Of a DNA stretch of 64,000 bases, positions 1 to 11,015 are shown piece after piece (the first letter of the stretch is position 1; each line of letters begins with the position of its first letter). Under the pieces are notes generated by a model. That model had not been told where the DNA came from. It was given only the letters and a program-made list of their open reading frames with translations, and did no database searches. The DNA comes from Hepsetus odoe (taxonomy: Eukaryota > Chordata > Actinopteri > Characiformes > Hepsetidae), in NCBI GenBank assembly GCA_017165825.1, contig CM029367.1, forward strand, positions 1,129,030-1,193,029, written 5' to 3'. Position numbers and translations under genes: made by a program.

Positions 1-1168
1 ACGAGAGCTGGGAAAATCGATTTGGACGAGTGACTCTTCTTGTTAAAGCCTTCTGCTTTATATGAGTTTGAGGAGGCCAACCCAAGGAGCAGAAGTGGCG
101 ACATTTTCGGGGAAAGCGACAGCATTTTAGCCTGCACCTGTCCTGTAACTCGCTCGGCTTATAAGGTTCTAGACGTGAAGGGTGAAGGGTTTGATTACAG
201 TAAAGAATAAGGGAAGGAAGAGCAGTGGAATAAGAGAAAAACAGGCCAGCGCGAGAAAAAGTGCAGGTAAATTTGTGTGCATGGAATTCGAAGGTTTTCC
301 AGACTTTGTCCCCAGGTTTTGGAACAAACACATCAGTATGAAAACTATTAAATAACATTCATGAAATTGCTCCAATCAAAAACGCTGGCGTTCCACTGAC
401 AGGGCTATTTAGACCCACCCTACCTCGACTGACTCAAAGGCGGAACCGCTGGGAGGCATCTGAGCAGCATTTTTGGTTTGGGGTGGCTTCCAAAAGTCAG
501 AATTACAGACAGGGATCAACACTGACAAGCGTGCTGTCAAAACCAAGACAACAGGACAAAACAAAGGACAAAACTGGTCATAAATCCTGTGTGAAAATTC
601 TTGTGAAATGTGCACATAAAAGGATTTGTTAACACTTCTGGGTCGAGTTCATGGCATCTACGTTAAGATTTTCATGACAACATAAAAATTTCAAATCATC
701 AGCACTTGTCTGAATAAATCTTAAAGCCGACTGTCATTTAAAACCTCGTATCTTGTGATCTCGTGAGCATCTACGGTCCTGAGTGGATAGAAGAGACGTG
801 GCTCTCAAAGCACCAAAACATTACCTGGACCTTGAAAAGGCAAATACGGGCAGGAAGTCCAGCGATGAGGACAGCTTGGCATAAAAAGGTTGGGTTGGAG
901 CGTGGATGGGGTTGGACGGGGACAGATGTTGGCTGATCTAAGGACTAGAACATGGGTCAAGAAACAGGCACCAAGAAAGCCAGTTAGACCAAGACTAACT
1001 AAAGCTGCACTGACTCACCAGAACTACCAGTATCAGCTAATTGAATCAATTAATTAACAACCAATTACAGACCAACGAATGGAATCTTTTATAATCTCGT
1101 TTACTCAGAACTAAAACCTATTATCTTATAAAATGCACTTTTTCTTTTCTTTCTTAATTATTCTGTGT
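1..1168. other. unassigned single-copy sequence
   Basis: No convincing coding frame, tRNA, or family repeat was recognised. Short open frames on the minus strand are under 70 codons and show no domain. The stretch is moderately AT-rich towards 1030-1160. Confidence 0.5.
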
Positions 1169-1441
1169 TCACCCGAGGAGGACAGGTTCCTCTTCTGAGT
1201 CTTGGTTCCTCTGCACCAGAATTAGCACCAAATCCACACAAAGACCGGAGTCCAAGGCGACTGGGTCAGAGCAGCTGATGCTCATCAGCCGGGTATATTT
1301 CTGATAAACATTCAGAAGGATCTGGCGCAGGAAGTGCCGAAAAGAAGCTGGCACAAGAAGAGCCCAAGCTGAGATAGGAGGCACCTGTGGTTTGGCACAG
1401 GAATGGCCAGAGAGGCCTACAAATGCCAACGCAGAAGACAT
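1169..1441 (-). CDS. possible C-terminal exon, minus strand, unidentified protein
   Basis: The minus strand is open for 90 codons and ends at a TGA at the low-coordinate side. The translation has a hydrophobic, helical look, with a stretch reading HFLRQILLNVYQKYTRLMSI near residues 36-55 and an acidic end (DSEEEP). Strong acceptor-like tracts ending in CAG precede it on the minus strand, one right before the ATG and one inside the frame just before the HFLRQ part. The frame is not in phase with the open segment next to it unless a poor donor or a frameshift is assumed, so a decayed gene or chance opening is possible. I do not recognise the protein. There is no nearby promoter evidence. Confidence 0.2.
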   Translation of the reverse strand: MSSALAFVGLSGHSCAKPQVPPISAWALLVPASFRHFLRQILLNVYQKYTRLMSISCSDPVALDSGLCVDLVLILVQRNQDSEEEPVLLG

Positions 1442-1448
1442 CTGTAGG

Positions 1449-1720
1449 TCAGAACAGCAGCAGCCCAGGGGCCTTTAACAAGAGCAGCTGGAGATGTTGA
1501 CATAGTGTTGGTCTGAGAGGTCGGCATGGAAGCAGCCCTTGAAGTTCCTCGCCAGGCTGCACCATCTGCCTGCCTGACACCGTAGGGTCTGGTGCTGGAG
1601 CAGTAAAAACATTTCCCCTGAAAGCCTTCTTTGGGTTTTCCCTCGTCTTCCACAAAGCAAGGCAGAAGTGCTGAACCGTTCCAGTGAGCAGGTCCTCTAA
1701 AAGGCCCAAAGCCACCCATG
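1449..1720 (-). CDS. possible internal exon, minus strand, unidentified protein
   Basis: On the minus strand an acceptor-like tract ending CTTCAG is followed by about 90 open codons reading WVALGLLEDLLTGTVQHFCL and onward, leucine-rich at its end. Entered with two leftover bases, it would join in phase to the 1960-2021 segment (which ends with one extra base) across a 239-bp intron-like gap. A second frame of the same strand is also open for 120 codons, which weakens the case. No good donor matching the next segment is visible. The family is not recognised. Read it as a hypothesis only. Confidence 0.2.
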
Positions 1721-1959
1721 CTGAAGCAAGGCCTCTTGTATGGGAGGCTACAAAACTGGATCTTCAACGAGTGGAACAACCTGCTGGACTAGTGGAGCAC
1801 CTACCCACCCGAGACCACGAATCAAACCAAAGGAATGAGACGGTCAGCCTAGAAAAACATGACTTAATCTGACCGCTGGGGTCAACACGGCCTTCGGTAC
1901 TAGCATCGTGAATTCGTCAAGCTGACAGAGCCTAAAAAAATGACATTTGATAAGCCAAC

Positions 1960-2021
1960 CCTGTGGCTGCAGAAGATGCCACGATCTGCTGAAGATGTCA
2001 TGGAATGGGGTGATGACACAT
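1960..2021 (-). CDS. possible short exon, minus strand
   Basis: This is a 62-nt segment on the minus strand. It follows a long T-rich tract ending in CGCCAG and is followed by GTTGGC. In the frame entered with one leftover base it reads CVITPFHDIFSRSWHLLQPQ with no stop. Its end phase fits the start phase of the segment at 1720. The donor is weak, and a segment this short is often open by chance, so support rests on the phase match alone. Confidence 0.17.
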
Positions 2022-2035
2022 CTGGCGTGAAACAA

Positions 2036-3468
2036 AAAAAAAAATAAAAAAGTGCCTGAAGGAGCTCAAATGAGAGGAAAAAGGTCTGGTTTCCATCAGT
2101 TCTAGGTGCACGTACGCCTACTGCTTTGGAATTACAACAAGAGTTCCCTCAAGTTCTCACAGCATGGAACAGATCTGCTCTACAAGAAGGCTGATAACCT
2201 TAGAGAGCAGGGAAAGCAGCTGACCTGATGGTATAAAGCATTGTGAGAAATCCTGTAGAGTTGGACGCTGCCGATGTTCAAAACTTGGACATTTGCAGAG
2301 GCTCTCAGCAGCCCCTCATGGAAAAGCACTTGTAAAACATGAAGACCGATGGGGGGGGGGGTTTAAAAAAAGTGTGTTTGCGTTCGGCATTAAGCGTGAG
2401 GGCTCTCCATCTCTGTTTTATTTCACACACTGTGTAAAATGTCCCTTTGCTGTAATTCAAAGGCACTTGGCCACAGTAAAACTGGCTACTCCGTTTTGAG
2501 GAAACATTCCATGTGGTTTTCCCTTCTCGGCCAGTTCACACTGCGGCAGAAGATGAAGAATCTGTCCTTAAAAAGTAGCTGGATCAAAACAATAAACTTA
2601 AAAATTTTTTTTAAAAATAACAACTTACACCCTCATCCCAAAAACGCAGCCAAATATTTTGTTTGCTTCGTCGGATTTGGACCAGACCTATAAAACTAAG
2701 AACACAAGTTTTGAATATTTAAGGGCTGAGATGGATCCGAATATCTCTTGTACTTGGCACGTGATTCATGGTGTCATAAAAGCCCAGCAAACCTTTTAAA
2801 AGCTAGTTTTAATGCGACTAATATTTACTTTTGCTTTTGGAGTTTGATGTTTTAGTCCTCAGCCTTACGTTTTTAAAAGAATGATGCACGTTCAAATATC
2901 TGGACAGCAGCAAAATCTACTGTCCTCCTAAAGAACCACCGTCACCGTTCCTCCAGAGCAGCGCTTCAGCTCAGTACGGTATCGATCGTACAAGAAAAGA
3001 GCGCTTCTGGAAAAGATACACTTCCTGCTCCCACATTTTCTTTCTGTTTCGATAATTATGGTCCAGATTGACTTTTGGAGCAGTTTGTGTTCCCAGGGCT
3101 TCATTTCCATCCTTCGAGGGATTTCTTTATTGACCTAATGGAAAGTAGATTTGGAACAATGACAGAAAGTTAGAAAACATATGGAGCTTCGCAAAAATGT
3201 AGATTTTTAAATATTCTCGTAATTGTTCCAGAGTTGGAATTAAACTAAATACTACGATGAACATCGTTTTTAAACGATTATCTTGAAGGGAAACATGATC
3301 AAACACGAATTGTCCTGAAGTTGTCCTGAAGGCAGGGTTCCTGTTATGCTCGGCGTAAAAGCAAAAGAAGAACATCGGTCCACCTCGGTTGTGGTAGTGC
3401 GATGGTGTGGATGTCCTTTGCTGCTTCAGGATCTGCTAATTGCAGGAATTCTGCAATTTAGCTACAGA
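2036..3468. other. unassigned sequence
   Basis: It contains a poly-A tract near 2034-2050 and a G-run at 2351-2361. The remainder is AT-rich. Minus-strand open frames at 2928-3110 and 3127-3375 have no recognisable motif and are probably fortuitous. Confidence 0.5.
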
Positions 3469-3603
3469 TTTACATTAACGGCATTTAGCAGACACTCTTA
3501 TCTTTTAAGAACAGATTCTTCATCTTTTGCTCAAGAATCCAATGATGGCAATGGGATTGGAACTCCACAGGCAAGTTTCCTACCACTAGACCACCAGCAC
3601 CCA
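3469..3603 (-). mobile_element. tRNA-headed SINE, short-tail type
   Basis: On the minus strand the element starts with a tRNA-like head containing an A-box-like TGGTCTAGTGGTA and a B-box-like AGTTCCAATCC. It ends with the tail word GGCATTTAGCAGACACTC (seen here on the plus strand), which is common in teleost SINEs. The copy is about 135 bp and lacks the longer body of the other SINE type in this window. Confidence 0.75.
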
Positions 3604-3689
3604 GATTTATATTCAGTTATGAGACCTAAAGCTCAAGGACAATTGGATAAACCACAAACAGAGCAGGTCCACCTCTGAAAGGTTTAAAG

Positions 3690-4215
3690 AAACAAATTTA
3701 AGGCCTGGGTTCTGATCTGAATGCTTTTGAGATGTGGTGGGAATTCATAAAGCACCTGAATTAAAGCATTTCTTAAAAAGTAGCCTAGGTCAAACTTCAT
3801 CCAGAGGCTGATCTTCTTCAAAAACGCCAGTCGATTTAATGAAAGAACAAATGTTTCAGAGCTCCAGGCTGCAACGTGTCTAAAGATACAAGGTTCTAGA
3901 TAAAGCAGTTCTGCCCACTTATCGTTCAGTAGTAAATTAATCACCTGATCATCTGGAATCATCTGCACCCATTTCTTCACTGCTTCATGTCTTAAGTTAG
4001 AACCTTTGTTCTGCTTGAAGGTTCAGACGGAGATCAGTGTGTGGATTAACCAACACAGAACTATCAAACTGCTCAGGTACAGAGACTGGACTGAACATGA
4101 GAGACAACAACACTGTCCTTCAGGAAGATCTGGAGAACTGCTCCTCAACAACAAATTAAACATACAAGAAAGTCTGGAAGAAAAACGAGGGTCTCAAAAC
4201 GTTAGCCGTTGCAAA
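3690..4215 (+). mobile_element. copy 1 of the 69-bp-unit element (one unit)
   Basis: The conserved body is recognisable by TCACCTGATCATCTGGAATC, the GCTTGAAGGTTCAGACG block and the block ending TTAACCAACACAGAACTATC. It leads into a single 69-bp unit at 4074-4142, then the TCCTCAACA right arm. The same order of blocks recurs at 12.6, 21.3 (inverted), 39.8 (inverted), 44.5 and 61.2 kb. No transposase is present. The antisense frame reads MIPDDQVINLLL, similar to other copies. The left limit is approximate. Confidence 0.8.
4074..4142 (+). repeat. single 69-bp unit
   Basis: The unit starts CAGGTACAGAGACTGGACTG and ends GATCTGGAGAACTGCT. It is 69 bp, a multiple of three, so any open frame through it stays open when it is repeated. 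This locus holds one unit only. Confidence 0.85.
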
Positions 4216-4447
4216 TCTTCTATCATCATATGATTTGTGAAGCTTCTAAAATGTTTTCTTTAGACTGTATGAGGATTGGAAACTGCGATATCATAGATAT
4301 ATAAAATATTCCCTGAGCATTTTCCAGATTTGAGATCACACCGTTTGAGACAAGTTCAGGACGACTTAGACCCTGCAGTCCCGTCGCTGGTGGGTGAGCT
4401 CCCATTACTTCTTGCCTTCTTTAGTCACGTAACTCTGGAAAGCACTA
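4216..4447 (+). repeat. right half of a long inverted duplicate (partner at 9478-9690)
   Basis: The stretch from GAAGCTTCTAAAATG to ACTCTGGAAAGCA reappears in reverse complement at 9478-9690 with only scattered differences. These include a small insertion and a few substitutions around the GATATCATAGAT word. Similarity also covers the adjoining 69-bp unit and right arm, so the full arms are about 370 bp. Confidence 0.85.
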
Positions 4448-5215
4448 AAAAAAAGTGTTTTGTTGGGGCTAATTTGACCACATGCGTGGCCAAGAGGACT
4501 GTTGCTTTAAAGCTTCTCCGTTCAGAGCGGGACGTTTAATGAATTTATTTATTTATTTTTACAGTTTTGCAGCTGGACGCCATTCAGCTGTGAAGCAGCG
4601 GTATAGAAATGCGCCTGCGATGATTCTGGAGTTGTCCCAACGCACCTGTGAGCTCCCCGCGGATCTATCCCTCTTTTTTTCTATCCCTCCCTCCTTAAAG
4701 CGCTATGAGGTCATTAACTGGACAGGTTCGCCTCGTTAAAAGCCGGGCCGCTGCTGATTACCGCTGCTGCCAGGGGCCAAAGCGTATCACCGTGGAGGAG
4801 CATCACGCTGGGAAGGATGCGCAACACCAACCCTCTCTGCAGCCGTGAGCCCTGGAACCACTTTCTCGGCAGAGTTTGGAAGTGTTGCAACAATCCTCCA
4901 TAGCGAGCAGTAATTGCCACGTTTATTGCAACGCAAAACAGATGTCCGGTAATTAAAGATATCGTAAAATATTACGCCGCTTGGCCGGGCGCTGTTTGCC
5001 ATGGCAGGCTGACACGGCAGTGACAGCGCTATTTACTACATGACGTAAAATACATCAGTAGCAGGGCCCCACATCTATTACCATAATAATGAGAGGGCTT
5101 TTAAAAAAGCAAGAACAGCTTCGTGTAATCCTCTGACTCGGCCAAAGCTTCGCCCCAAAGGCAAAATTGCAGGCGGTCGTTTTTATCGGCTGTGTAATTA
5201 ATGAACCTGAAGGAC
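4448..5215. other. candidate conserved non-coding block
   Basis: From about 4740 the sequence is repeat-free and CpG-containing. It carries several TAATT-type words (GTAATTAAAG, GTGTAATTAATGAA, AGTAATTGCC) and GACAGCGCTATTTAC. Open frames here overlap on both strands and none is convincing. The enhancer reading is inference from composition only. Confidence 0.3.
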
Positions 5216-5579
5216 GCCGAGGGGTCAGGACTGCGAAGGAAGACCGGTTATTTCTTTCAGCATCCAGGCAAGCACCTCCAAAAGAAAAACATCATAACGA
5301 CCCGCGCAAGCAGCGGCAACGCCAACTTGACCATGTTTCTTAACGCTTGGAAGTTGAGAGTTATTACTGTCATATTTTTCAATGTAATTACACAATTACA
5401 TTATCAATCACTCCAGCGACCTGTCCAGGGGGAGCTCTGGGATTGGCTCCAGCAAACTGGTTAGGATAAGTCGGCTCACGTAATGGATGGATGGGTTGAT
5501 GATGAAAGTTACACAAGGACTTCGTTCCACACAGGAATCATATCCTGGATCAAAAACCCTCTTTATTTATTTGGTTCAA
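5216..5579. other. unassigned sequence
   Basis: Nothing recognisable was seen. A short A-rich and AT-rich stretch precedes the SINE that follows. Confidence 0.5.
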
Positions 5580-5780
5580 GTGAAAATGAATACTCGTCAA
5601 GCAGAACAACTCAGAATGAACCACAACGAAATGCACACCATCCAGCAGGGGGCAGCCATATCCAGGGCCTGTGGAGCAGTGATGGGGACGGTACCTTGCT
5701 CAAGGTACTGGGCTGGGATTCGAACCCATGACTTTTCAATCCTGAGGCCTTGTCCCCTAAACACTAGACAATGAGCAGGG
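5580..5780 (-). mobile_element. tRNA-headed SINE, long-body type
   Basis: On the plus strand the copy contains CCAGCAGGGGGCAGCCATAT, then GCAGTGATGGGGACGGTACC, then the reverse complement of a B box (GGGATTCGAACCC) and of an A box (CTAAACACTAGAC). The element therefore runs on the minus strand. Its 3' tail on the low-coordinate side is degraded. Confidence 0.85.
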
Positions 5781-7232
5781 ATGGGCTCTGGAAACACTAG
5801 TGTCCCTGAACGACTCTTGTCCACTTCCCTTCTTCATTGGTAAGTAAACCGTGGACAACGGCTCTCCGGGACAAGATTTGGGCCCTGCTTGTGTGGGTGC
5901 TGTTCTCAGATTTGGGCAAAAAGGATTTGTGTGTCTTTAATCTGATTTTAGACCAGATCAAACTGTGGTCACAACATCACATCTACTTGACCAAGGAACC
6001 CAGTTGTCCGACGTGTGCCGTTTCTTGACCACCAAAGTGAACAGGACGATCATGCCGTGTCCCAACAGGCACTCAGAAATGAAGATCAGATCACATCAAG
6101 AAATGCGACTCGAATCAACCTGGAAAAAGTAAGATGTTGGGTTCCTTTTTGCTCTTCATATTCTATAGTGACATTCAGCTTCATGTCACTGTGTTCTCCT
6201 CCAAGCATGTTGAGCTCATCGTATTTTCCTTCAACCTAATTTGGCAGAATAGCATGGAGAACATCTCACCAAGGAACTGGGCATGGTTATGATGGAGGGA
6301 AACATTAATACTGTGCTGCAGGTGCAAACATCTGGAGATGTAAGCCATCCATGGGAAGGAGTACAAGTTGGCCCTCCCTTTCCCCTCCATCACTCAGATT
6401 GATGCTAACCTTCACGTGCCCTCCAGTGATGTTACATTAGTGGCTTTATGAATAGATGTGGTGAGGCTTTACTCAGAAGACCTCCCGATGTTGGTGGTAT
6501 CCTGATGAGGGGAGTCCTGGTCCTAATGGGAGGAACTGGAACACGGGGCAGAAAATCTCCCAAGGAAAAAGCATGTTTAGGTTATTGTGGGTAGAAACCG
6601 CAACTTCTGTTGGTCTCACATTTCTACCGGAGATGGACACCCAAGATCCTCCCGCCTCTATAAAGCAGCTTTCTGACTGGTCTCTCACATTCTGCTTCAG
6701 ACTCAGATCTGTGTGTGCGTTTTCTTTCGGGGTTTGCCTCAGATTTCCATTACCGCATGGGGGAATCGTTTAAAACACAGACAAACCACCAACACAAACA
6801 TCCACCTTTGAGGTCATTGTTACTGTTGGATGGTGAGGCACATCAGAAAAAAGACGTTTAGAGGACTACAGAGGGGTCCGCAGAGTGGCCGTTGTAGCTT
6901 TGGATTGTCTTTTTAGGGTTTCCATTTATCATTCGACATTTTCGGCTGCACACGTCCAACTCGGCCACTGCGGACGGCTTAGCCAGTGTCGGCAGGAGGT
7001 CGGGTTTGCAAAGGGCCAAAGGCCAAACCATTATTCCTGTTTCAGAGCCTTGTGCTTTTCAACACCCAGACCACCAAAAGTGACATTTACTCACAGCACT
7101 GAGGGGGAAAGTTTGTTCAGTTAATGGAGGGTTTACAGTGATGTGGTTCTTCAGGTCCAGGATTTGAAAACTCAGTTCTGAGGCCCAAGATACATCGCAG
7201 AACATACCCCAGGTTGAAGGTACGCTAACTGA
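5781..7232. other. unassigned sequence
   Basis: No repeat family or gene was recognised. An open plus-strand segment ending at a GTAAGA word near 6128 was considered as an exon and not accepted. Other frames here are short and lack motifs. Confidence 0.5.
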
Positions 7233-7443
7233 AGTGAAAGTGACTAATTGTCACAAAGAGCACACAGTGAACCACAACCTATTTAACCCACACGCACAGT
7301 CCAGCAGTGTCCATGTATAGTACCCGGGGAGCAGTGATGGGGACGGTGCCTTGATCGAGGACACCTCAGGGCACATCACTAGTATTGGAATCAAACCCAC
7401 GACTGACTCTGCAGTCCTTAAACACTACACCACCGCTGCCCCC
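7233..7443 (-). mobile_element. tRNA-headed SINE, long-body type
   Basis: Near full length. On the plus strand the tail GTGAAAGTGACTAATTGTCA comes first, then CACACAGTGAACCACAACC, the GCAGTGATGGGGACGGTGCC body and the reversed tRNA head ending ACCACCGCTGCCCCC. The B box is mutated (GGAATCAAACCC on the plus strand), consistent with an old copy. Confidence 0.85.
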
Positions 7444-8971
7444 AAAACAAGAAATCACGAGTCTGAGAGTCATCCTTGCAGATTGTTTCATTTAAAGTCG
7501 TGATATTTTTCAGTAATCACAAAAATAAGTTTAATATTTAAATACTGATAAAAGGGCAACATTTCTGACATCATTTCATTTCAAGAGTAGCATGACACAG
7601 ATCATGGTTTTCAGTATCATAACATGCAAAATATTTGAATTCGTTGCCTGAAATGAACCCGAAAGTTTACTTCGCACATTTCTAAAGTTCAGTTTTTTTG
7701 TGATAAATTTTTTAAAATTCAGTAACTCCCACCATCTGCCTACCAAAAAAAAACAAAAACTCAAATTAACAGAAATAAGAAAAGCAGGGAAACTAGCAGG
7801 ACACAGTAAACTCTGACCCCAAATCAGAGTCAGTAAAAAAAAACTCCAAAACGTTCAAAGGCAACTTATTAAGTTTGCACACCAACCAGCTAAAGAACCT
7901 AAAGCATCCCCTGAGCACTGAAATCAGGACTTAAAAAGACCTAAAATACTTCATACACAAAAACCTCAAACACAAAACCTTTCATATTCTGCTCCCAAAG
8001 TGCCAAACCTCTTAACATCTCCATGTTTTGTTGAGGGAACGTTCTGTGTTTCCATTTCTGTGATTTGATCCACTCAATATGCCAAAAATGAGAGTATGAC
8101 CAGCACGAAATATCATTTTTCCTCCAAAGACTGATTCCCAGGCAGGACATAAATAAGTTGTGACTCAATACTGCAGCATCCCTCATGCCTCCCAAAAGAA
8201 GGTTTCATCTAAAAGTAATAAAAGCTCATCCTGCAGGGGTGTCCCAGTAAACCAATGAAAAGATAACAGTGCCCCAACATGAAAAACAAGCAAACGAACA
8301 ACCGACGCGATGCTTTCGTCCAAACTCTCAGGATTACTGAACACTTGGGGTTCAGCTGGTCTTTGGTCTGAAGAAGGAGAGACAGATGAATCCGAGGTGG
8401 ACAAATCTGGAATATATCAGCTGTTTGGGCTGCTGCTTCAGAATGGGAGCACAATAAGAAAGGAGTGAGAAGGTGATTCATTCAGGGGAGTGATGGAGGG
8501 AGCTGAAGGGTAGTGCCGGACCGCTGGGTCCAAACCAAAAGGCATCACTAGGAATTTGGTGTGAGCTGGAATTCTGTGGTCTAGAAGAACATATTAGTGT
8601 CCATCTGAGCAAAGGAGGGCAAGCCGCAGAGGTCCCAACCTTCAGAGTAATTAGAGAGGAGGTGAAGGAAGGAGAAGGATGGTAAAAAAAAATTATGACT
8701 CAGGTAGAAGCTACGACTATTGCAAAAGGTCTCCCAGGATGGTTCCTCAAGCCATTGAAAATAAACAGCTGGTCAAGCCAGGTCAGCGCTCCAGAAATGT
8801 AGCTTATGAGTCTAGCGGGAGACAGTGGCCTGAAACAATCCTTAAAAGCATCGAGAAGAACCACTGAGAGGAACCAGCACTCAGAAACTGTACATTTTAT
8901 TTAACACATTATTGAATTTTTCAACACAGTTATGTTTGAAATCTACAATCAGCAGCAAAGGCTTCAACTTT
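7444..8971. other. unassigned sequence
   Basis: The stretch from 7500 to 7900 is AT-rich with several A-runs. Nothing in it matches the families seen elsewhere in the window. Minus-strand open frames at 7941-8481 overlap one another and lack motifs. Confidence 0.5.
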
Positions 8972-9182
8972 AAAGTGAAAGTGACTATTAGTCATTGTGA
9001 ACACAAGCAAACACATCCACTGTATTTAATACACACACACCTTCCAGCAGGGGGCAGACATATCCAGCACCCCAGGAGCAGTGATGGGGATGGTACCTTG
9101 ATCAAGAGCACCTCAGAGCAACTGGTCCGGGATTCGAAACGATGACCTTCTGATTATGGGGCCTCGTCCCTAAACCACCGAA
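8972..9182 (-). mobile_element. tRNA-headed SINE, long-body type
   Basis: Same layout as the 7.2-kb copy: AAAGTGAAAGTGACTATTAG tail, CCAGCAGGGGGCAGACATAT body, and a reversed B box GGGATTCGAAACG. The A-box end is decayed (CCCTAAACCACCG). Confidence 0.85.
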
Positions 9183-9477
9183 TGCGCTATAGAACTCCTG
9201 TACAAATTTTGCTTGCCTCACTGGAACTGAGAAGAAGTGGGACATTAGGCCTGGGTTGAAAGACAAAAGGAAGGAAGAGTTAAAGTCCTGGCCTTGTGGA
9301 AGTTTGTTCTGTTTTCTTAAATCAGTTGCTTTTTGTTTTCTCAGAAGCCTAGAATATGAAAATATTAATTAGGTTTAAGAAGAAGAATATTTTATTTTAT
9401 GTACATATAGTACTTAGTCCTGAGCCACCCCTCTTCTCCAGCTTCCAAAGATCCAGACGTTCATGTCCTGTTGTGGA

Positions 9478-9911
9478 ACACTGCTTTCCAGAGTTACGTG
9501 AAGGCAAGAAGTAATGGGAGCTCACCCACCAGCGACGGGACTGCAGGGTCTAAGTCGTCCTGAACTTGTCTCAAATGGTGGGATCTCAAACCTGGAACAT
9601 GCTCAGGGAATATTTTCCTGATTGACATCTATGATATCGCAGTTTCCAATCCTCATACAGTCTAAAGAAAACATTTTAGAAGCTTCGCAAATCGTATGAT
9701 GATAGAAGATTTGCAACAGCTAACGTTTTGAGAACCTCGTTGTTCTTCCAGACTGTTTCATTTGTTGTTGAGGAACAGTTCTCCAGATCTTCCTGAAGGG
9801 CAGTGTTGTTGTCTCTCATGTTCAGTCCAGTCTCTGTACCTGAGCAGTTCTCCAGATCTTCCTGAAGGACAGTGTTGTTGTCTCTCATGTTCAGTCCAGT
9901 CTCTGTACCTG
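9478..9911 (-). mobile_element. copy 2 of the 69-bp-unit element (two units), inverted
   Basis: On the minus strand it contains two 69-bp units (9774-9842 and 9843-9911), then the right arm, then the same flank as copy 1. The left body seen in other copies is missing: immediately after the second unit the sequence changes to Tc1-like material at 9912. Together with 4074-4447 it forms an inverted duplicate about 5 kb apart. Confidence 0.85.
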
Positions 9912-10150
9912 AGCACTCTCAGAAGTAGTGTGAGATCATCTCCACAGAGAAAACAAAAGGTAGTCGGTGTCCAGAGAAGATCTTTTGGGACGTCCTTCAA
10001 GAAGCCTGTTCCTGAAGATGCCTTAAAGAAAGGTGCTGGACTAAGAGAGTTGAGGCTGTGCTGCAGAATAATGGTGGTGGTGGTGAATATTAACTTTAAA
10101 GCTGGTTAGAAGGAAACTCTCTTTGTGTTTCGACTGCAGTTACATGTTTT
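9912..10150 (+). mobile_element. Tc1-like non-autonomous relict
   Basis: The segment with TTCCTGAAGATGCCTTAAAG, the GAGAGTTGAGGCTGTGCTGC block and then CTCTTTGTGTTTCG resembles the terminal part of widespread fish Tc1-like elements. No transposase frame survives. It abuts the 69-bp-unit element without a gap, so one inserted into or recombined with the other. Confidence 0.5.
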
Positions 10151-10838
10151 TGTGTTTGAACAGGTTGTAATACATGAATCACTGATCCTAATATTCCTGA
10201 ATATAAGTATTATACACTCAAACAGATAGGATTAAGCTTAATTATATAAAAAAACAGTATTAAAAAGTATGCTGCCTTATTTATATGTCTATAAAATAAG
10301 CTGTGTCATGAGTACCAGCTTCTAATATTCTGTTTATTAATTGTTCCACCAACATAAACAACAATAAAGTTGATAATATATCCCTTAACATGTAAATCCA
10401 TTAACATGCCAAACTGACTCATCAGCATTTGACTCGTCAGGAACTACTGCTGCCCCCCTTCACTTGTGAGTCAGTGCGAGTGCGACGAGTGTGTTTACGG
10501 GTCAGAATGACATCATCGGAATCACATCACAAACTTTTCTCTGTTCTTCTTTTTTAACACTGTTTGAAACTGCCTTTGCCTTTCATCTAAACATTTCAAG
10601 ATGAATTACCCCAAAATAAAGGGCCCAAAATCACAGGGAACAAATCCAATAAGATCTGGTTACATTAAGACACACTGAAGCAGGGGTGGCACCAAAAGTG
10701 AGGAGGGCACAGTGTGTCGTTTTAAAGCAAAAAGAAAACAAAAACAGCCCTGAAACACCCTGCAGATCCACAGCTGGGATACTGGTGTTAAAACCATCTT
10801 CCAGTACAGAAATAAGACAACTTACAGAGACCCTGCAG
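10151..10838. other. unassigned AT-rich sequence
   Basis: It is AT-rich to about 10430. After that it is mixed, with short direct words (GTGAGTCAGTGCGAGTGCGACGAGTG region). No gene or family repeat was seen. Confidence 0.5.
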
Positions 10839-11015
10839 GTCCTCCCTCTCCCCCATCACTCAGTAGAACTGTCCTCTCTCTCTGGGTGTGTAGGGTGGTC
10901 CTCCCTCTCCCCCCTCACTCAGTAGAACTGTCCTCTCTCTCTCTGGGTGTGTAGGGCGGTCCTCCCTCTCCCCCCTCACTCAGTAGAACTGTCCTCTCTC
11001 TCTCTGGGATTCTCT
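10839..11015 (+). repeat. tandem repeat, about 60-bp unit, three copies
   Basis: Units start at 10841, 10900 and 10961. Each contains CCTCCCTCTCCCCC, CACTCAGTAGAACTGTCC, a CT run and TGGGTGTGTAGGG. Copies differ mostly in CT-run length. One further unit lies far away at 52672-52740. Confidence 0.9.

Noticed and set aside
6000..6130. Open segment before a GTAAGA donor-like word
   Set aside because: No good acceptor, in-frame stop just upstream, and no partner exon.
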